64,000 bases of DNA from Flaccisagitta enflata (GCA_965153355.1 OZ231128.1:23932001-23996000); one strand, 5' to 3'; shown: positions 34,048 to 45,550, numbered from the stretch's first letter. The notes: generated from the sequence alone by a model not told the origin. Numbers and translations: made by a program.

Positions 34048-34999
34048 TCTTATTCATTGAGACAGAATATGTGATTTGCATAGCCTGGATATTGAGTCAT
34101 CTTTAGCTTGTCATAGTGCCTCTTACCCCTCACTTGCTAGTGGATGTGTGAATCTTGTCATTGCTGGCCAGCAAAGTATGCGTGTGAATGTGGATTTTCT
34201 GAATGGAGGGTTGACTTAGTGTACTTCAGTGACATCTTTTCGTGTTTTCCGTGTCCGAGTTCTTGCATCTCATGAGTTTGTCTTATGGGAGTTTAACAGT
34301 CACGTCTGTGAATCTGTCCTAGCAATCAGTTTGCTGCCATTTTAAGGTCACCCACGTCCTAGACCCCCAACCCACCCTCCCCACCTTACCCTTCATCCCC
34401 ACCCACCTTACCCACACTCACGCCCTCCTCTCTTCCATCTCAATGTACTACTCATTTACCATGTCCATTGCCCTATTCGCCAATTTACTTTGAGATGCAA
34501 TCACTCCAATTATGCCATCTCGCTAAATGCCATACTGCGCCACTGCACTATTGCCTCAGTCTACGCTTCCTTTACAACGCCAATATTTCGCCGTTCCCTC
34601 CATCGGTATGACGGCTCTCTGTCTCGCCGTGGCCATCCTTGGAAAACCGACTAAAAGTGAAGAGAAATTGAACATTGGATGGTTTCCATGTTTTTGTTCC
34701 CGCCCTAGTGGCCTGATTTCGCTTCAGTCCACCTCAACGTCCTCTCAATCTACAATACATGGAAGTGAATTGATCAAGCTTGTATTTTAACGTTTTCTAC
34801 ATTCTTTTTTCACTGTGTCTATTGTTTTTTTTTTCTTTTTAGTTGCGTGAACGCGGCAATTTTTATTCATTGACATCTGTGCATCGTGACAAATGACTAA
34901 AATTACTAAGATATTCATGGAATCCTGTAAAAAGTTTTTTTTTTTTAACTGTGTCCATTGCTCCCCGTGGCTTACAAATAGTTTGATGTGTTACCTAGT

Positions 35000-35001
<2 letters not shown>

Positions 35002-35085
<84 letters not shown>
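35002..35085. repeat. (TC)n microsatellite inside the LTR element
   Basis: 42 TC units followed by a T run. Confidence 0.97.
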
Positions 35086-35093
<8 letters not shown>

Positions 35094-35331
35094 TTTTTGC
35101 TGACATTTTGTATTCCGTGCATTGATTATGTTTTGTTTCTGTATGGATATACACATTGCACATTTTATTGCTGAAATTTTGTATTCCGTGCATTGATTAT
35201 GTTTTGTTTCTGCATGGATATACCAGATTCTTATACTTAGATTTTCTCTCCTTTTTCCTCTTTTGTCCTCTTGTACCTATCCTGTTTTTTGGTGAAAAAT
35301 TGCCGTTTGCATTGATTTGCGTCAATTTTTC

Positions 35332-35347
35332 AAGAAAAATGGGGGCG
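35332..35347 (+). promoter_or_regulatory. Polypurine tract
   Basis: AAGAAAAATGGGGGCG lies immediately before the 3' LTR, where plus-strand synthesis is primed in LTR retrotransposons. Confidence 0.65.
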
Positions 35348-35554
35348 CGACCGAGAAGACGTCTCTCTCTCCTCTCTTCTCCTTCCTTCTCCTCTTCTTC
35401 CTCTTCTCTCTCTCCAGTATATAAGCAGCTCGATCTGGTACGTCGACGCAGAGATACTCCCCCTCTCCCTCATCGCTTTTAGCTCTCCAATATATGCATC
35501 ATCCATTTATACTCGCTCAGCTTATTTCATGATAGGATAGCGCAGCTTCCTCAG
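35348..35554 (+). repeat. 3' LTR, 207 bp
   Basis: Matches the 5' LTR except for a 2-bp indel. Followed by the CTTTC target duplication. Confidence 0.93.
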
Positions 35555-35698
35555 CTTTCTGATTCTTTTCCTTGATTTTCCCTTGATTTCTGACCGACTT
35601 TTGTGTCCTTATTCTTTTCCTTCAACTTTCCGGTCACATGTTTTGATATCATGGGAAGAAATGAAATGGAGATTGAATATGGAAAACATGCAGAAAGA

Positions 35699-35729
35699 AA
35701 AGAGAAGAAAGAGAGAAAGAAAGAAAGAG

Positions 35730-35804
<75 letters not shown>

Positions 35805-35830
35805 AAGAAACAAAGAAAGAAAGAAAGAGA
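35699..35830. repeat. (GAAA)n microsatellite
   Basis: About 130 bp of GAAA with few interruptions, abutting a degenerate family A copy. Confidence 0.96.
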
Positions 35831-35832
35831 GG

Positions 35833-35960
35833 AGAACGGATACACGGCCCCCAGTCGCGGATGGTTGGGATGAGACAGTTGTGCAGTAATCGCTTCTATG
35901 TTGCGGGACCAACCAATGGACTAACGGACCGACACAGAAAGATCACTTCTGCGCCACTAA
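35833..35960 (+). mobile_element. Family A copy, degenerate
   Basis: 5' GAACGGATACACGGCC and CAGTCGCGGATGGTTGGG; internal GGACCGAC; the 3' hairpin is reduced to GCGCCACTAA. It runs head to tail into the next copy. Confidence 0.6.
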
Positions 35961-36100
35961 ACAAGGTTGAATGCACATCTTCTTAAATCGCGGACGGATG
36001 GGCAGGAGCGGTAAACCTAAAAAAAAAACTAACTTTGTGACCAATGGACGAACTGACAGACTAATGACTGGCTTATTGAGTCGCGTGTCGCGACTAAAAA
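35959..36100 (+). mobile_element. Family A element, compact copy
   Basis: 5' AACAAGGTTGAATGC, then ATCGCGGACGGATGGGCAGG; 3' GAGTCGCGTGTCGCGACTAA and AAA. The first-end hairpin has decayed but the 3' hairpin GTCGCG..CGCGAC is intact. The upstream copy ends at its first base, so the two form a head-to-tail pair. Confidence 0.7.
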
Positions 36101-36132
36101 GAGAGAGAAAAAAGAATAGAGAGAAAATAAGG

Positions 36133-36360
36133 AACAAGGCCGGATACACGGCCATCAGTTGTGGACGGGTGGGCAGGGGCATCCAACCTCAATCCACACC
36201 ACAAGTCCCCCACTCACATGCACAAAAAGCATCTAAAACGCTCATTTCCTCACTTTTCGACTCGTGTCCACGGACCGACCAACCGACCAACCGACCAACC
36301 GACCGACCGACCGACGGACGGACAAAGCCTCTTATAGAGTTGCGTGTCCGCAACTAAAAA
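36133..36360 (+). mobile_element. Family A element with altered but pairing termini
   Basis: 5' AACAAGGCCGGATACACGGC then AGTTGTGGACGGGTGGGCAG. A core of CCGACCAA and CCGA repeats (36272-36320). 3' GAGTTGCGTGTCCGCAACTA and AAAA. The 3' stem is AGTTGCG/CGCAACT instead of AGTCGCG/CGCGACT, and the 5' subterminal word changed in the same way (AGTTGTGGAC). Confidence 0.85.
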
Positions 36361-36764
36361 TAACGGGTGGTCTTTAAAAAAGTCGCTTTTAATTTTTTTA
36401 ATAACATTTTTAAAATTTCTCACAAGTAAAAATTTTTTTTTTATACCTAGATATGATTGTCGCCTACATGTTCCATTATGAGCATTTTTCATGAGGATCT
36501 ATATTTTCCATTTTATTTAAAAAAAACTGAATTGAATTGAGGACCACTTAAAGAATATTGCTTGAATTTGACTAAAAATCAATGATTTTAACAAAATTTA
36601 CTTTTAAATAAAGGTAGGGGTGACGACGAAAATGTCTAAAAATTTTTACCAGTCGCCATTTTACCACCTCAGAACTTTGTCTAACACAATTTTACCACCT
36701 ACAAAAATGTCTAACATTATGTCTAAAAATGCACAAAAAGTCATATGTCATCAAAAACCATCTT

Positions 36765-37115
36765 CGCGGTTCGCGGTTCGCACCTTCCCACTCTCCCCAA
36801 GGCCAAAACAAAAGTTCGCGGTTCGCAGTTCGCACCTTCTCTCTCTCCTCTGCCGTAACACAAAAGTTTGCGGTTTGCAGTTCGCACCTTCTTTTTTTCT
36901 GTACAGCCCTGACTAAAAGTTCGCGGTTCGCAGTTCGCACCTTCTTTTTCTTTCCACTGCCTTAACTAAAAGTTCGCAGTTCGCTGTTCGCAGCTCACAC
37001 AGATCCAATCTTCCTCTGCCCTAACTCAAAAGTTTGCGGTTCGTGGCTCGCAGCTACCCACTTTCCTGACAACCCGACCACTAAAGTTGGCAATTCGCGG
37101 TTCGCACCTGTCCAC
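36765..37115. repeat. TTCGCGGTTCGCAG minisatellite
   Basis: Repeats of AAAGTTCGCGGTTCGCAG followed by TTCGCACCTTC and a variable C-rich spacer, about 60-70 bp per unit, six or so units. The 3' side passes into an inverted family A 5'-like block (37180-37295: CTGCCCAAATTCTTGG, GCCCACCCGCATGCGACTT), so this may be the core of another reverse A element. Confidence 0.75.
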
Positions 37116-37859
37116 TTATCTCAATGACCATTCTCAAAACTGCGCACTACGATGTTCACACTTCCACCCATTCTGGTCGGTCCGTGCTTTTTCTGGCGTA
37201 TTTAACGTTTTCTGCATTACCGCTCCTGCCCAAATTCTTGGTTGGCCTTTTACATCACTGGCCCTGCCCACCCGCATGCGACTTCGGTAGCTACAATCCG
37301 AGAGAATATAAAACTTTTTTTCAATCATCTGTATTCCAACTATCTTTTTTTCTAAATAATGCTTGCCCCCATCTGAAGTTTATACGACGAATAATAAAGT
37401 AAACTCACCAAAATTTCAATGGGGTGCCCACGACTCCATAACTCGCTTGATCAGTCGGTTTGCGGCCCGTTGCCTTAAGTCCGGTAACATCACTCCCTTT
37501 CTGCAAAATTTCAGTCGCACTTTCCACACGCACAATTTGACAACTACAGTTTTTCTTGTTCAATATTTGTTTTCAATCGTAAAGGCAATTGCATTAGAAA
37601 ATATGAATGGATAAGATTTAAGAGATATGTGACTTTGAGGATTCCTCCGTAGACCAATTTCAAAGGTAACCATCAAACAGTTATCAAAGATCCGCAGCAA
37701 CTTCGCACCAATTCTTTGTGTCGCAAAACTCGCAATGTTTAATCTGGGTAGAATTAATCAGAAGACTTAAGCAATGGACTAAGAACTTGATTTTAAGCAC
37801 GCGATGGAAAACCAAAATGTTACCGATCAACCATTTTCACCCTGGTAACGATGAATATA

Positions 37860-38954
37860 AAACAAGGCCAGATACACAGCTACCAAAGTCGCATGCGGGT
37901 GGTGTTTTAGGTGTCATAGGTGGTTGGTGGGTGTTTGGTTGGCCTCTGGTCTGCATCGGGGGTCATTTTGGTCCACGGTGATGGTGTTTTAGGTGTCATA
38001 GGTGGTTGGTGGGTGTTTGGTTGGCCTCTGGTCTGCATCGGGGGTCATTTTGGTCCACGGTGATGGTGTTTTAGGTGTCATAGGTGGTTGGTGGGTGTTT
38101 GGTTGGCCTCTGGTCTGCATCGGGGGTCATTTTGGTCCATGGTGATGGTGTTTTAGGTGTCATAAGTGGTTGGTGGGAGTTTGATTGGCCTCTGGTCTGC
38201 ATCGGGGGTCATTTTGGTCCACAGTGATGGTGTTTTAGGTGTCATAGGTGGTTGGTGGGTGTTTGGTTGGCCTCTGGTCTGCATCGGGGGTCATTTTGGT
38301 CCACGGTGATGGTGTTTTAGGTGTCATAGGTGGTTGGTGGGTGTTTGGTTGGCCTCTGGTCTGCATCGGGGGTCATTTTGGTCCACGGTGATGGTGTTTT
38401 AGGTGTCATAGGTGGTTGGTGGGTGTTTGGTTGGCCTCTGGTCTGCATCGGGGGTCATTTTGGTCCACGGTGATGGTGTTTTAGGTGTCATAGGTGGTTG
38501 GTGGGTGTTTGGTTGGCCTCTGGTCTGCATCGGGGGTCATTTTGGTCCACGGTGATGGTGTTTTAGGTGTCATAGGTGGTTGGTGGGTGTTTGGTTGGCC
38601 TCTGGTCTGCATCGGGGGTCATTTTGGTCCACAGTGATGGTGTTTTAGGTGTCATAGGTGGTTGATGGGTGTTTGGTTGGCCTCTGGTCTGCATCAGGGG
38701 TCATTTTGGTCCACGGTGATGGTGTTTTAGATGTCATAGGTGGTTGGTGGGTGTTTGGTTGGCCTCTGGTCTGCATCGGGGGTCATTTTGGTCCACGGTG
38801 GGCAGGGGCCACAATTGAGGTCACCAGACCATTTGGGCAGGAGCAGTGAGGTCAAAATGATAAAATCATTAAAAAAAGTAAAGTGTGACCGACTGACCAA
38901 CCAACCGACCGACGGACAAAGTAGGTTGTAGAGTCGCGTGCACGCGACTAAAAA
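37860..38954 (+). mobile_element. Family A element expanded by an 82-bp satellite
   Basis: 5' AACAAGGCCAGATACACAGC and AAGTCGCATGCGGGTGG. Then eleven 82-bp units, then GTGGGCAGGGGCCACAATTG, GGGCAGGAGCAGTGAGG, CCGACCGACGG and the 3' end GAGTCGCGTGCACGCGACTA plus AAAA. Both element ends are intact, so the satellite grew inside the element: the array begins where the 5' GCGGGTGG block ends and stops where GGTGGGCAGGGGC resumes. Confidence 0.9.
37901..38802. repeat. 82-bp tandem array, 11 units
   Basis: Units start GGTGTTTTAGGTGTCATAGG, with starts at 37901, 37983, 38065, 38147, 38229, 38311, 38393, 38475, 38557, 38639 and 38721. Copies differ by only one or a few substitutions, so expansion is recent. 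Confidence 0.97.
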
Positions 38955-39908
<954 letters not shown>

Positions 39909-40596
39909 CATTCATTTTTATACGGCTGTTTATTCATTCAGTTATCCAATAATTCAATTTTTAAAAGTTCATTCATATATCAGTGAGCCCGCGAGAGACA
40001 CATATGGGCCATAACCAGGCTTTTTTTTTGTAGTGTCAACTGTAGATATTTTCAGGTTAGACTTTTTTGAGTCAGACATTTCAGGGTTAGTCATTTTCGG
40101 GTTGGACAACCGATTTTTTTTAGACAAAAACGTTACTTGACAAAATTTTGACAGACAAAAGAATTTAGACATTTTCGTAGGTACTCAAAGGTAGTTCAAT
40201 AAAAGTGGGTCTTAGAAAATTATAAAAACCAAAACTTCTTGAATAAAAAACTTAACGCACACCAAAAACACCAATAATTGGGAAAAAAATCAAAAAACGT
40301 TTTTCGATTTTTTGAGTTTCGCTTAGGAATTAATTTTTTCCATTTTCACTTGGGATGTTTTGGGGAAGTTGAGGAGCGACTAGGCTTGCCCGAGGCTGGG
40401 GTTGAAATTGGTACAGGGTGAAAGAGGGCACTTTTTTACACCTTCTGGAAAAAAGCAGGGCACTGTAGGACCAATACTTTAGGCGCTATGAATTTTTTAA
40501 TCTTTTTTTATTTTCTCACATTGTCCGCATATTTTTCAAAGATCTATATTTTGCATTAATCTCAATTTTTAGCCCTAAGTAACAACAAAAAAGAGT

Positions 40597-41205
40597 TCAG
40601 CAGAGGGCATAGGGAGGGAGGGTGAGGGAGGGAGGGAGGGAGAGCGTGGGAGGGTGAGGGAGGGAGGGAGAGGGAGGGAAGGAGGGAGAGGGAAGGAGGG
40701 AGGGAGAGGGAGGGAAGGAGGGAGAGGGAGGGAAGGAGGGAGAGGGAGGGATAGAGGGAGAGGGAGGGTGGGAGGAAGAGGGAGGGAAAGAGGGAGGGAG
40801 AGAGGGAGGGAGAAGGAGGGAGGGAGAGAGGGAGAGAGGGACAGAAGGAGGGAGGGAGAGGGAGGGAGGGAAGGAGAGGGAGGGAGGAAGAGGGAGGGAA
40901 AGAGGAAGGAAGGGAGGGAGAGGGGGAGGGAGAGGGAGGGAGGGGGAGGGAGGGAAAGAGGGAGGAAGGGAGGGAGAGGGGGAGGGAGGGGGAGGGAAAG
41001 AGGGAGGAAGGGAGGGAGAAAGGGAGAGGAAGGGAGGGAGAGGGAGGGAGAGAGAGGGACGGAGAGGGGGAGGGAGGGAGGAAGAGGGGGAGAGGGAGGG
41101 AGGGAGAGGGAGGGAGAGAGAGGGATGGAGAGGGGGACGGAGGGAGGGAGGAAGAAAGTGAGAGAGGGACAGAGAGAGGGAGAGCGACAGAGACAGCGAA
41201 ACAGA
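40597..41205. repeat. ~600-bp purine-only GGGA-type tract
   Basis: Nearly unbroken purines built of GAGGGAGG, GGAAGGAG and GAGAGGGA words, with rare C or T. All three frames on both strands stay open for 220-260 codons because the repeat lacks stops. This is not coding. Confidence 0.95.
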
Positions 41206-41210
41206 CACAA

Positions 41211-41231
41211 ACAACACACACATGCACACGC

Positions 41232-41303
<72 letters not shown>
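41211..41303. repeat. (CA)n microsatellite
   Basis: CA units, with a few GCACAC variants at the left edge. Confidence 0.97.
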
Positions 41304-41307
<4 letters not shown>

Positions 41308-41355
41308 CAGCCCTTACGCTTTTTTTCTGGTCGGTGAGAGCCGCCTTTACTGGTA

Positions 41356-42657
41356 ATCAATTATCACTTTTGGTTATAAAAAGGATAATACTTAGAAAAA
41401 ATCATTTTGGTTTATCATACATGATTTAAATTCATATATTTTTATCATACATACAAATTTAGAGATTCACTTTTTCAAATATTCACATAATAAGCCGTGC
41501 CTTTTTTATGTCCACCCGGTAAATGTGTGGGGAAACATTGCTAAGGAAGAAAAGGAAGTAAGACGGAAGAAAAAAGAATGAAAAAAAGAGGCAAAAAAGA
41601 ATCTATGCCGAATGCAGCCGAGTATTTTGGCCGCCGGGGCCAATGAATGTGTCTGAAGACTGGGATTTAGGCCTCGAGGTTGAAGCCCAACTCTCCTTAC
41701 TTGTTTACGTATTTTCCTTCCTTTTTTGGTCAGTGGTTCCGTAGTTGGGTTGATTTCTCTTTTTGTGCGAATTCATGGTCGTTGCTTGATGGGTCGGACA
41801 GTTACGCATTTGTTGGGTTACCCTGTAACTTACTGTAACATAATACGACGAGTGGAACAATACCCCTGAATAGGCCCTTAGCTAAGTTAGCATATCCACA
41901 CTGAAACAGTCAAATAGATGAAGGGCCTAATGAACTCCCACTGATTAGTAAATACACGCACCACTCCTAGTTTCCCATAAACATAATCTGAAATAAAACT
42001 TGTTTCTTAGCTTACCAATAGTATTTGAAGGCAGGCATTGGTTACCTTTGTGACCTGAATTCAACAAATCATCCTTGTTAAGAAACTGTACCCTTATGTT
42101 GAGGAATTTTGTTTTGTATCATATAAAAGCATATGATCCACGGTTTTTACATGCAAAATTTCAAAGCTCTGGCTCAAATGGTTTGGCCACAACACCTTTT
42201 TGAGTGAAAAAATTGCTAAACAAGTTTGAACAAGTTTTGAATGACGAAATATTTCAATGTTAGCTTAAATTTTTTCAATTGTTTAAAAAAATTTGAAAAA
42301 TGCAAGTATAATTGATAAATCTGGTCATTTTTATTCAATTTTTATGAAAATAGAACAGTTTTATTTGAAAAATTGGTTTAAAACAATGTAATCTTGTCAA
42401 ATTTGTAAATTGTGTAGAAACTAAACCGCCAGTGCTTCAAAATTTTGCATGAAAATACTGCAGATTATAAGCTTTCAGATGATACAAAGCAGAATTTTGC
42501 AATATGAATACTTTAGGCACAATAAAGGTTTCTTTCGTTGCAGTTGTATTTGATGACAGGGTAGTTGCGTGATTCGCAGGCTTGTTTGTTTTGTTGTCGA
42601 TGATATTGGTTCATAATCTCGTTGTGGGCGTCGGTGGAGTAGTTTTGAGCAAAGTTT
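41356..42657. other. Unassigned sequence with family C remnant
   Basis: Mostly AT-rich unique sequence. 41615-41690 carries family-B-like words (GCCGGGGCCAATG, CTGGGATTTAGGCCTCGAGG). 41855-41985 is a reverse family C copy. No gene is seen. Confidence 0.5.
41855..41985 (-). mobile_element. Family C short repeat, copy 4 (reverse)
   Basis: On the minus strand it reads AAACTAGGAGTGGTGCGTGT, then TCAGTGGGAGTTCATTAGGC, and ends at TATTGTTCCACTC. It is diverged in the middle. Confidence 0.65.
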
Positions 42658-42872
42658 CTTTAGTCGCGTGCACGCGACTCTATAATCTTCCAAGCCTGTC
42701 GATCGGTTGAACGGTCGGCTGGTTGGTTGGTCGTTCCATCCCACTTAGCTGTTTTCGGCGCTTACGGGCGATGTTTACAGTACTGCTCCTGCCCAAATGC
42801 TTGGTTAGCCTTTCTATAACTGCCCCATACCACCCGCACACGACTTTAGTAGCCGTGTATACGGTCTTGTTT
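42658..42872 (-). mobile_element. Family A element, complete, reverse
   Basis: On the minus strand: 5' AACAAGACCGTATACACGGC, AAGTCGTGTGCGGGTGG, GGGCAGGAGCAGTACTG; a core of GACCAACCAACC words; 3' GAGTCGCGTGCACGCGACTA then AA. 215 bp. The 5' hairpin keeps CCG..CGG pairing. Confidence 0.85.
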
Positions 42873-43057
42873 TAAAAATGGGGCGCCTACGCCAGCGTGT
42901 TTTGAAGTGTTTTGCAGTTTTATTACATAAACCAAAAAAAGAATCGATGGTAAACAAAAAGATACGCAAGCCAAACTTAAAAAAAAAAAGAAAAAAAAAA
43001 CAGCGACCTCGTGTACTCCAGTCTTTCACAGGGTGTTTTACACCAAATGAATGGAAA

Positions 43058-43142
43058 CAACGCGTATGAACTAGGGATCACAAGGCCCTCTTCCTTTTTA
43101 TTCAGTTTGTGCAAAGTGAGGGATATTGTTCCACATGTCATA
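43058..43142 (+). mobile_element. Family C short repeat, copy 5
   Basis: GCGTATGAACTAGGGATCAC, AAGGCCCTCTTCC, GTGAGGGATATTGTTCCAC. The internal GAGGG half of the hairpin is missing. Confidence 0.65.
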
Positions 43143-43254
43143 TCATATAAAGAACTGCTCTTTCTTAACGGTGAATTCTATCCATTATGGGCGAAAATAG
43201 ACACTAGTGAAATTCGTTGATCCCATGACATACGTTAATGCGGGGTATTACTAT

Positions 43255-44287
43255 TAGTCGGGGATCTTAAGGAAATGCCGTGCAAAAATTTTCAGCAAGC
43301 TCTAGAAATTTGCATATGGGACTATTTTTTCATGCTGAAGACAGCCAAACCATCCGTTTTTCAAAATTTTTTTAGCACCCCTTCTAAAAATTGCTTTTTA
43401 GGCCATTTTTCACTTCAAAACGTCATAACGGGTAAACTGCTCAGGTTGGCTCAACAAAATTTTACATGGTGAAATATATGATATTTCTTTAGTTACATAC
43501 CAAATTTCAGCTTAATCGGTTGAGTAGAAGCGGCGTTATTGAATTTTAAAGTCTAGGTACCTTTTTTCAAAAAAATGCCAAAATTTTGAAAAGGGCTTTC
43601 CCTAGGCTAAATGGTCCAACTTCATGCCACAAGATTTTGCATGGTCAAATGTATGATAAAAACCGACTTGCATGTCAAATCTTAGCCTCTCAGCTCATAT
43701 AGAAGCGGAGATATGAATGTTCAAAGTTAAGCATATTTTTTTGAGAAAAAATCAAAAACTACAAAAAAATGATTTTTTCTCCTCAACGACAGATGCCACC
43801 AACCTGAAATTTTGCATGATGAATAATATGACATTTTTTGAGTTGCCCACAAAATTTGAGCCTTAAAACTCAAATAGAAGCGGAGATATTGTCATTTAAA
43901 ATCTAGGTACCCACTGTTCCAAAAAATACAAAATTTTGAAAAGGGCTATGCCTAGGCCAAACGATTTGGCCGATTGCCACAAAATTTGACATGGTGATAA
44001 GCATTATTAACACCTAATTCCATGTCAAATCTGAGCTATTAAACCCTTATCAAAACAGAGTTATGAATTTTTAAAGATTTACCAATACCTTTGGAAATAA
44101 AACAATAAAAATAGAAAAAGTACCATTACTTCTGAACCATAGTAGCCACGGAGATGAAATTTGTCATGATGAATTGTGTGATATTAACGACTCTACATGC
44201 CAATCTTTAGCTATCTAGCTCACACTGAGGCCGATATTTAGGCTCTTATAGTCTAAACCCTCAATAAAAATGGCTTAAAATGACTAT
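43255..44287 (+). repeat. Left arm of a ~1.04-kb inverted repeat
   Basis: Starts TAGTCGGGGATCTTA and ends TTAAAATGACTAT. Inverted and ~95% similar by eye at 49259-50300. Internally it is a degenerate ~200-bp periodicity: repeated TAGAAGCGGAGATAT, AAAATTTTGMATGGT and AAAAGGGCTWTSCCTAGGC words. No coding. Confidence 0.9.
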
Positions 44288-44485
44288 CAGGCTGGGTCTT
44301 TACCCTCTCAGGCCTGAAGTTTTCCCTCTCAGGCCTTGAATCTGAGAGGGAAGATTTAGGGCTTAAGGGGTCATGTTTCAGGTCTGAGAGGGCAGATTCA
44401 AGGCCTGAGAGAGCAGATTTCAGGCCCGAGAGGGCAGATTCCAGGCTACAGAACTTTGTCCACTTTGGGGCCGCTGCTCAAAAAC
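44288..44485 (+). mobile_element. Family B 3' portion with 20-bp repeats
   Basis: Units of the type CTGAGAGGGCAGATTCAAGG with inverted neighbours (CCCTCTCAGGCC), ending in TTTGGGGCCGCTGCTCAAAA. The B 5' end is absent; the element abuts the inverted-repeat arm. Confidence 0.6.
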
Positions 44486-44494
44486 AAAGAAGAG

Positions 44495-44885
44495 GATTGG
44501 GCGCTCAATCCAGGATTAGGCTGTAGTGAAATGATGAAAACTGCCTCCACCTTTATCATTGGGGATTTTTATTACGGTTTAGACCTTTAGGATGTAATCC
44601 ATGACAGTTTTAATACATATTTCGATGATCTAGTTGCGCGCGATTTGACCACAATATGTAAATTAGATTTGTGGATTAGTCAGATTAACTGATATTTTTC
44701 AAAAATCATTGAAATCTCATTTGCATATTGTGGTCAAATCGCGCGCAACTAGACCCTTCAATATTGATGTCAAATGAATTTCCTTCCATTCCTAAGACCC
44801 ATACCCGTCATAAAAATCCCCAATGAGATCAGTATGTGGAGAATTTATCTTTCAACTACAGCCTAGCGCTCATTGGGAGATATAG
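44495..44885. mobile_element. ~390-bp foldback MITE
   Basis: Inverted blocks: GGGCGCTCAATCC..GGATTAGGCTGTAGTGAAA (44498-44532) against TTTCAACTACAGCCTAGCGC (44851-44872); CATTGGGGATTTTTAT (44560-44575) against ATAAAAATCCCCAATG (44811-44826); CTAGTTGCGCGCGATTTGAC against GTCAAATCGCGCGCAACTAG around 44630 and 44735. No coding. Confidence 0.75.
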
Positions 44886-44927
44886 TTTAATATTGAGTGC
44901 AATTTGAAACAAGTCATCCAAGGATAG

Positions 44928-45550
44928 CACATGGTCAGCGGTACCCAATGCCCTGCTTTGAATGATCAGCTGAAGAAGTGAATTGAGAGCGAGGCAGCAG
45001 CCCCAAAGGGCTGATATCTAGTAGGACACAAGGGTGAATTTCTTTTTGTCCTGAGAAGGCATATTTCAGGCCGTTTGGGCAATTTTCCATGTTGTGTGAG
45101 TTAAACTTTTTTCATCAATTTCTGACCAATTTTCCATGTTATTCAGTGAGAAATTTTTTCTTTTCATCGTTTTATCAATTGTCTATGTTATCCAATTGGA
45201 AATATGCATTTTGTACATTTTTCTGTTAATTTTCCATGTTATTTGATGGGAAATTTGCATTTTTCTATTTTTTTTGTAAAGTTTCAATATTATTCTATGG
45301 TAAGTTTGTGTTTTGTCATTTTCTTATGTTATTCAATGGGAATTCAAGAATTGAGAAGCTTGGGGGGGGTTGGCGTACGGACGGACGGCGTATGGACAAA
45401 TGTTGGACGGATGGACAGACGGACCGATGGACAGACGGATAAATGAACAGACGGATAAATGGACAGACGGACAGACAGATAGATGAACATAAGGAAATTC
45501 ACCCCTGTGTCCTACAGGACGTTGGCCCTTTGGGGCCGCTGCCCAAAAAG
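44928..45550 (+). mobile_element. Family B element, complete
   Basis: 5' CATGGTCAGCGGTACCCAAT; 3' GGCCCTTTGGGGCCGCTGCC then CAAAAAG. Long inverted stems lie inside the ends (44986-45047: GCAGCCCCAAAGGGCTGAT..TAGGACACAAGGGTGAATTT; mirrored at 45489-45548). The core is a degenerate ~45-bp array of TTTCCATGTTATTCAATGGG words followed by GGACGGAC and GACAGACGG words. Confidence 0.75.

Larger units (their letters stand above)
33868..35331 (+). other. 3' non-coding region of the LTR element
   Basis: No supported gene. It contains a second polypurine-like word (34033-34047), a (TC)n tract (35002-35085) and a 71-bp tandem duplication (35099-35169 and 35170-35225, with TATTCCGTGCATTGATTATG). A frame at 34527-34790 shows no recognisable domain. 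Confidence 0.65.
28200..35554 (+). mobile_element. LTR retrotransposon, Gag plus integrase, no visible RT
   Basis: A 7,355-bp element with nearly identical LTRs (205 and 207 bp) and a 5-bp target duplication CTTTC (28195-28199 and 35555-35559). A primer-binding site follows the 5' LTR directly and a polypurine tract precedes the 3' LTR. One reading frame encodes a Gag-like protein and then, after a single TGA, a protein with an integrase core. I find no protease, reverse transcriptase or RNase H motif in any long frame. The near-identity of the LTRs indicates a recent insertion, so the element was probably mobilised in trans by an autonomous relative. The 5' leader (~1.9 kb) and 3' region (~1.5 kb) are non-coding. 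LTR edges are CG..AG rather than the usual TG..CA. Confidence 0.9.
40487..41355. mobile_element. Family D element with purine and CA core
   Basis: Flanks resemble those of 60370-60850. Left: GCTATGAATTTTTTAATC, then CACATTGTCCGCATATTTTT and CAAAGAT. Right: CTGGTCGGTGAGAGCCGCCT and TTACTGGTAA. Between them are a purine tract and a CA tract. That this is one mobile unit is an inference from two copies with the same flanks and different cores. Confidence 0.5.

Noticed and set aside
28200-35554. Endogenous retrovirus with envelope
   Set aside because: No envelope-like frame follows the integrase; the 3' region is non-coding.
40562-41360. Open frames of 227-261 codons on both strands
   Set aside because: Products of a purine-only tract and a CA tract.
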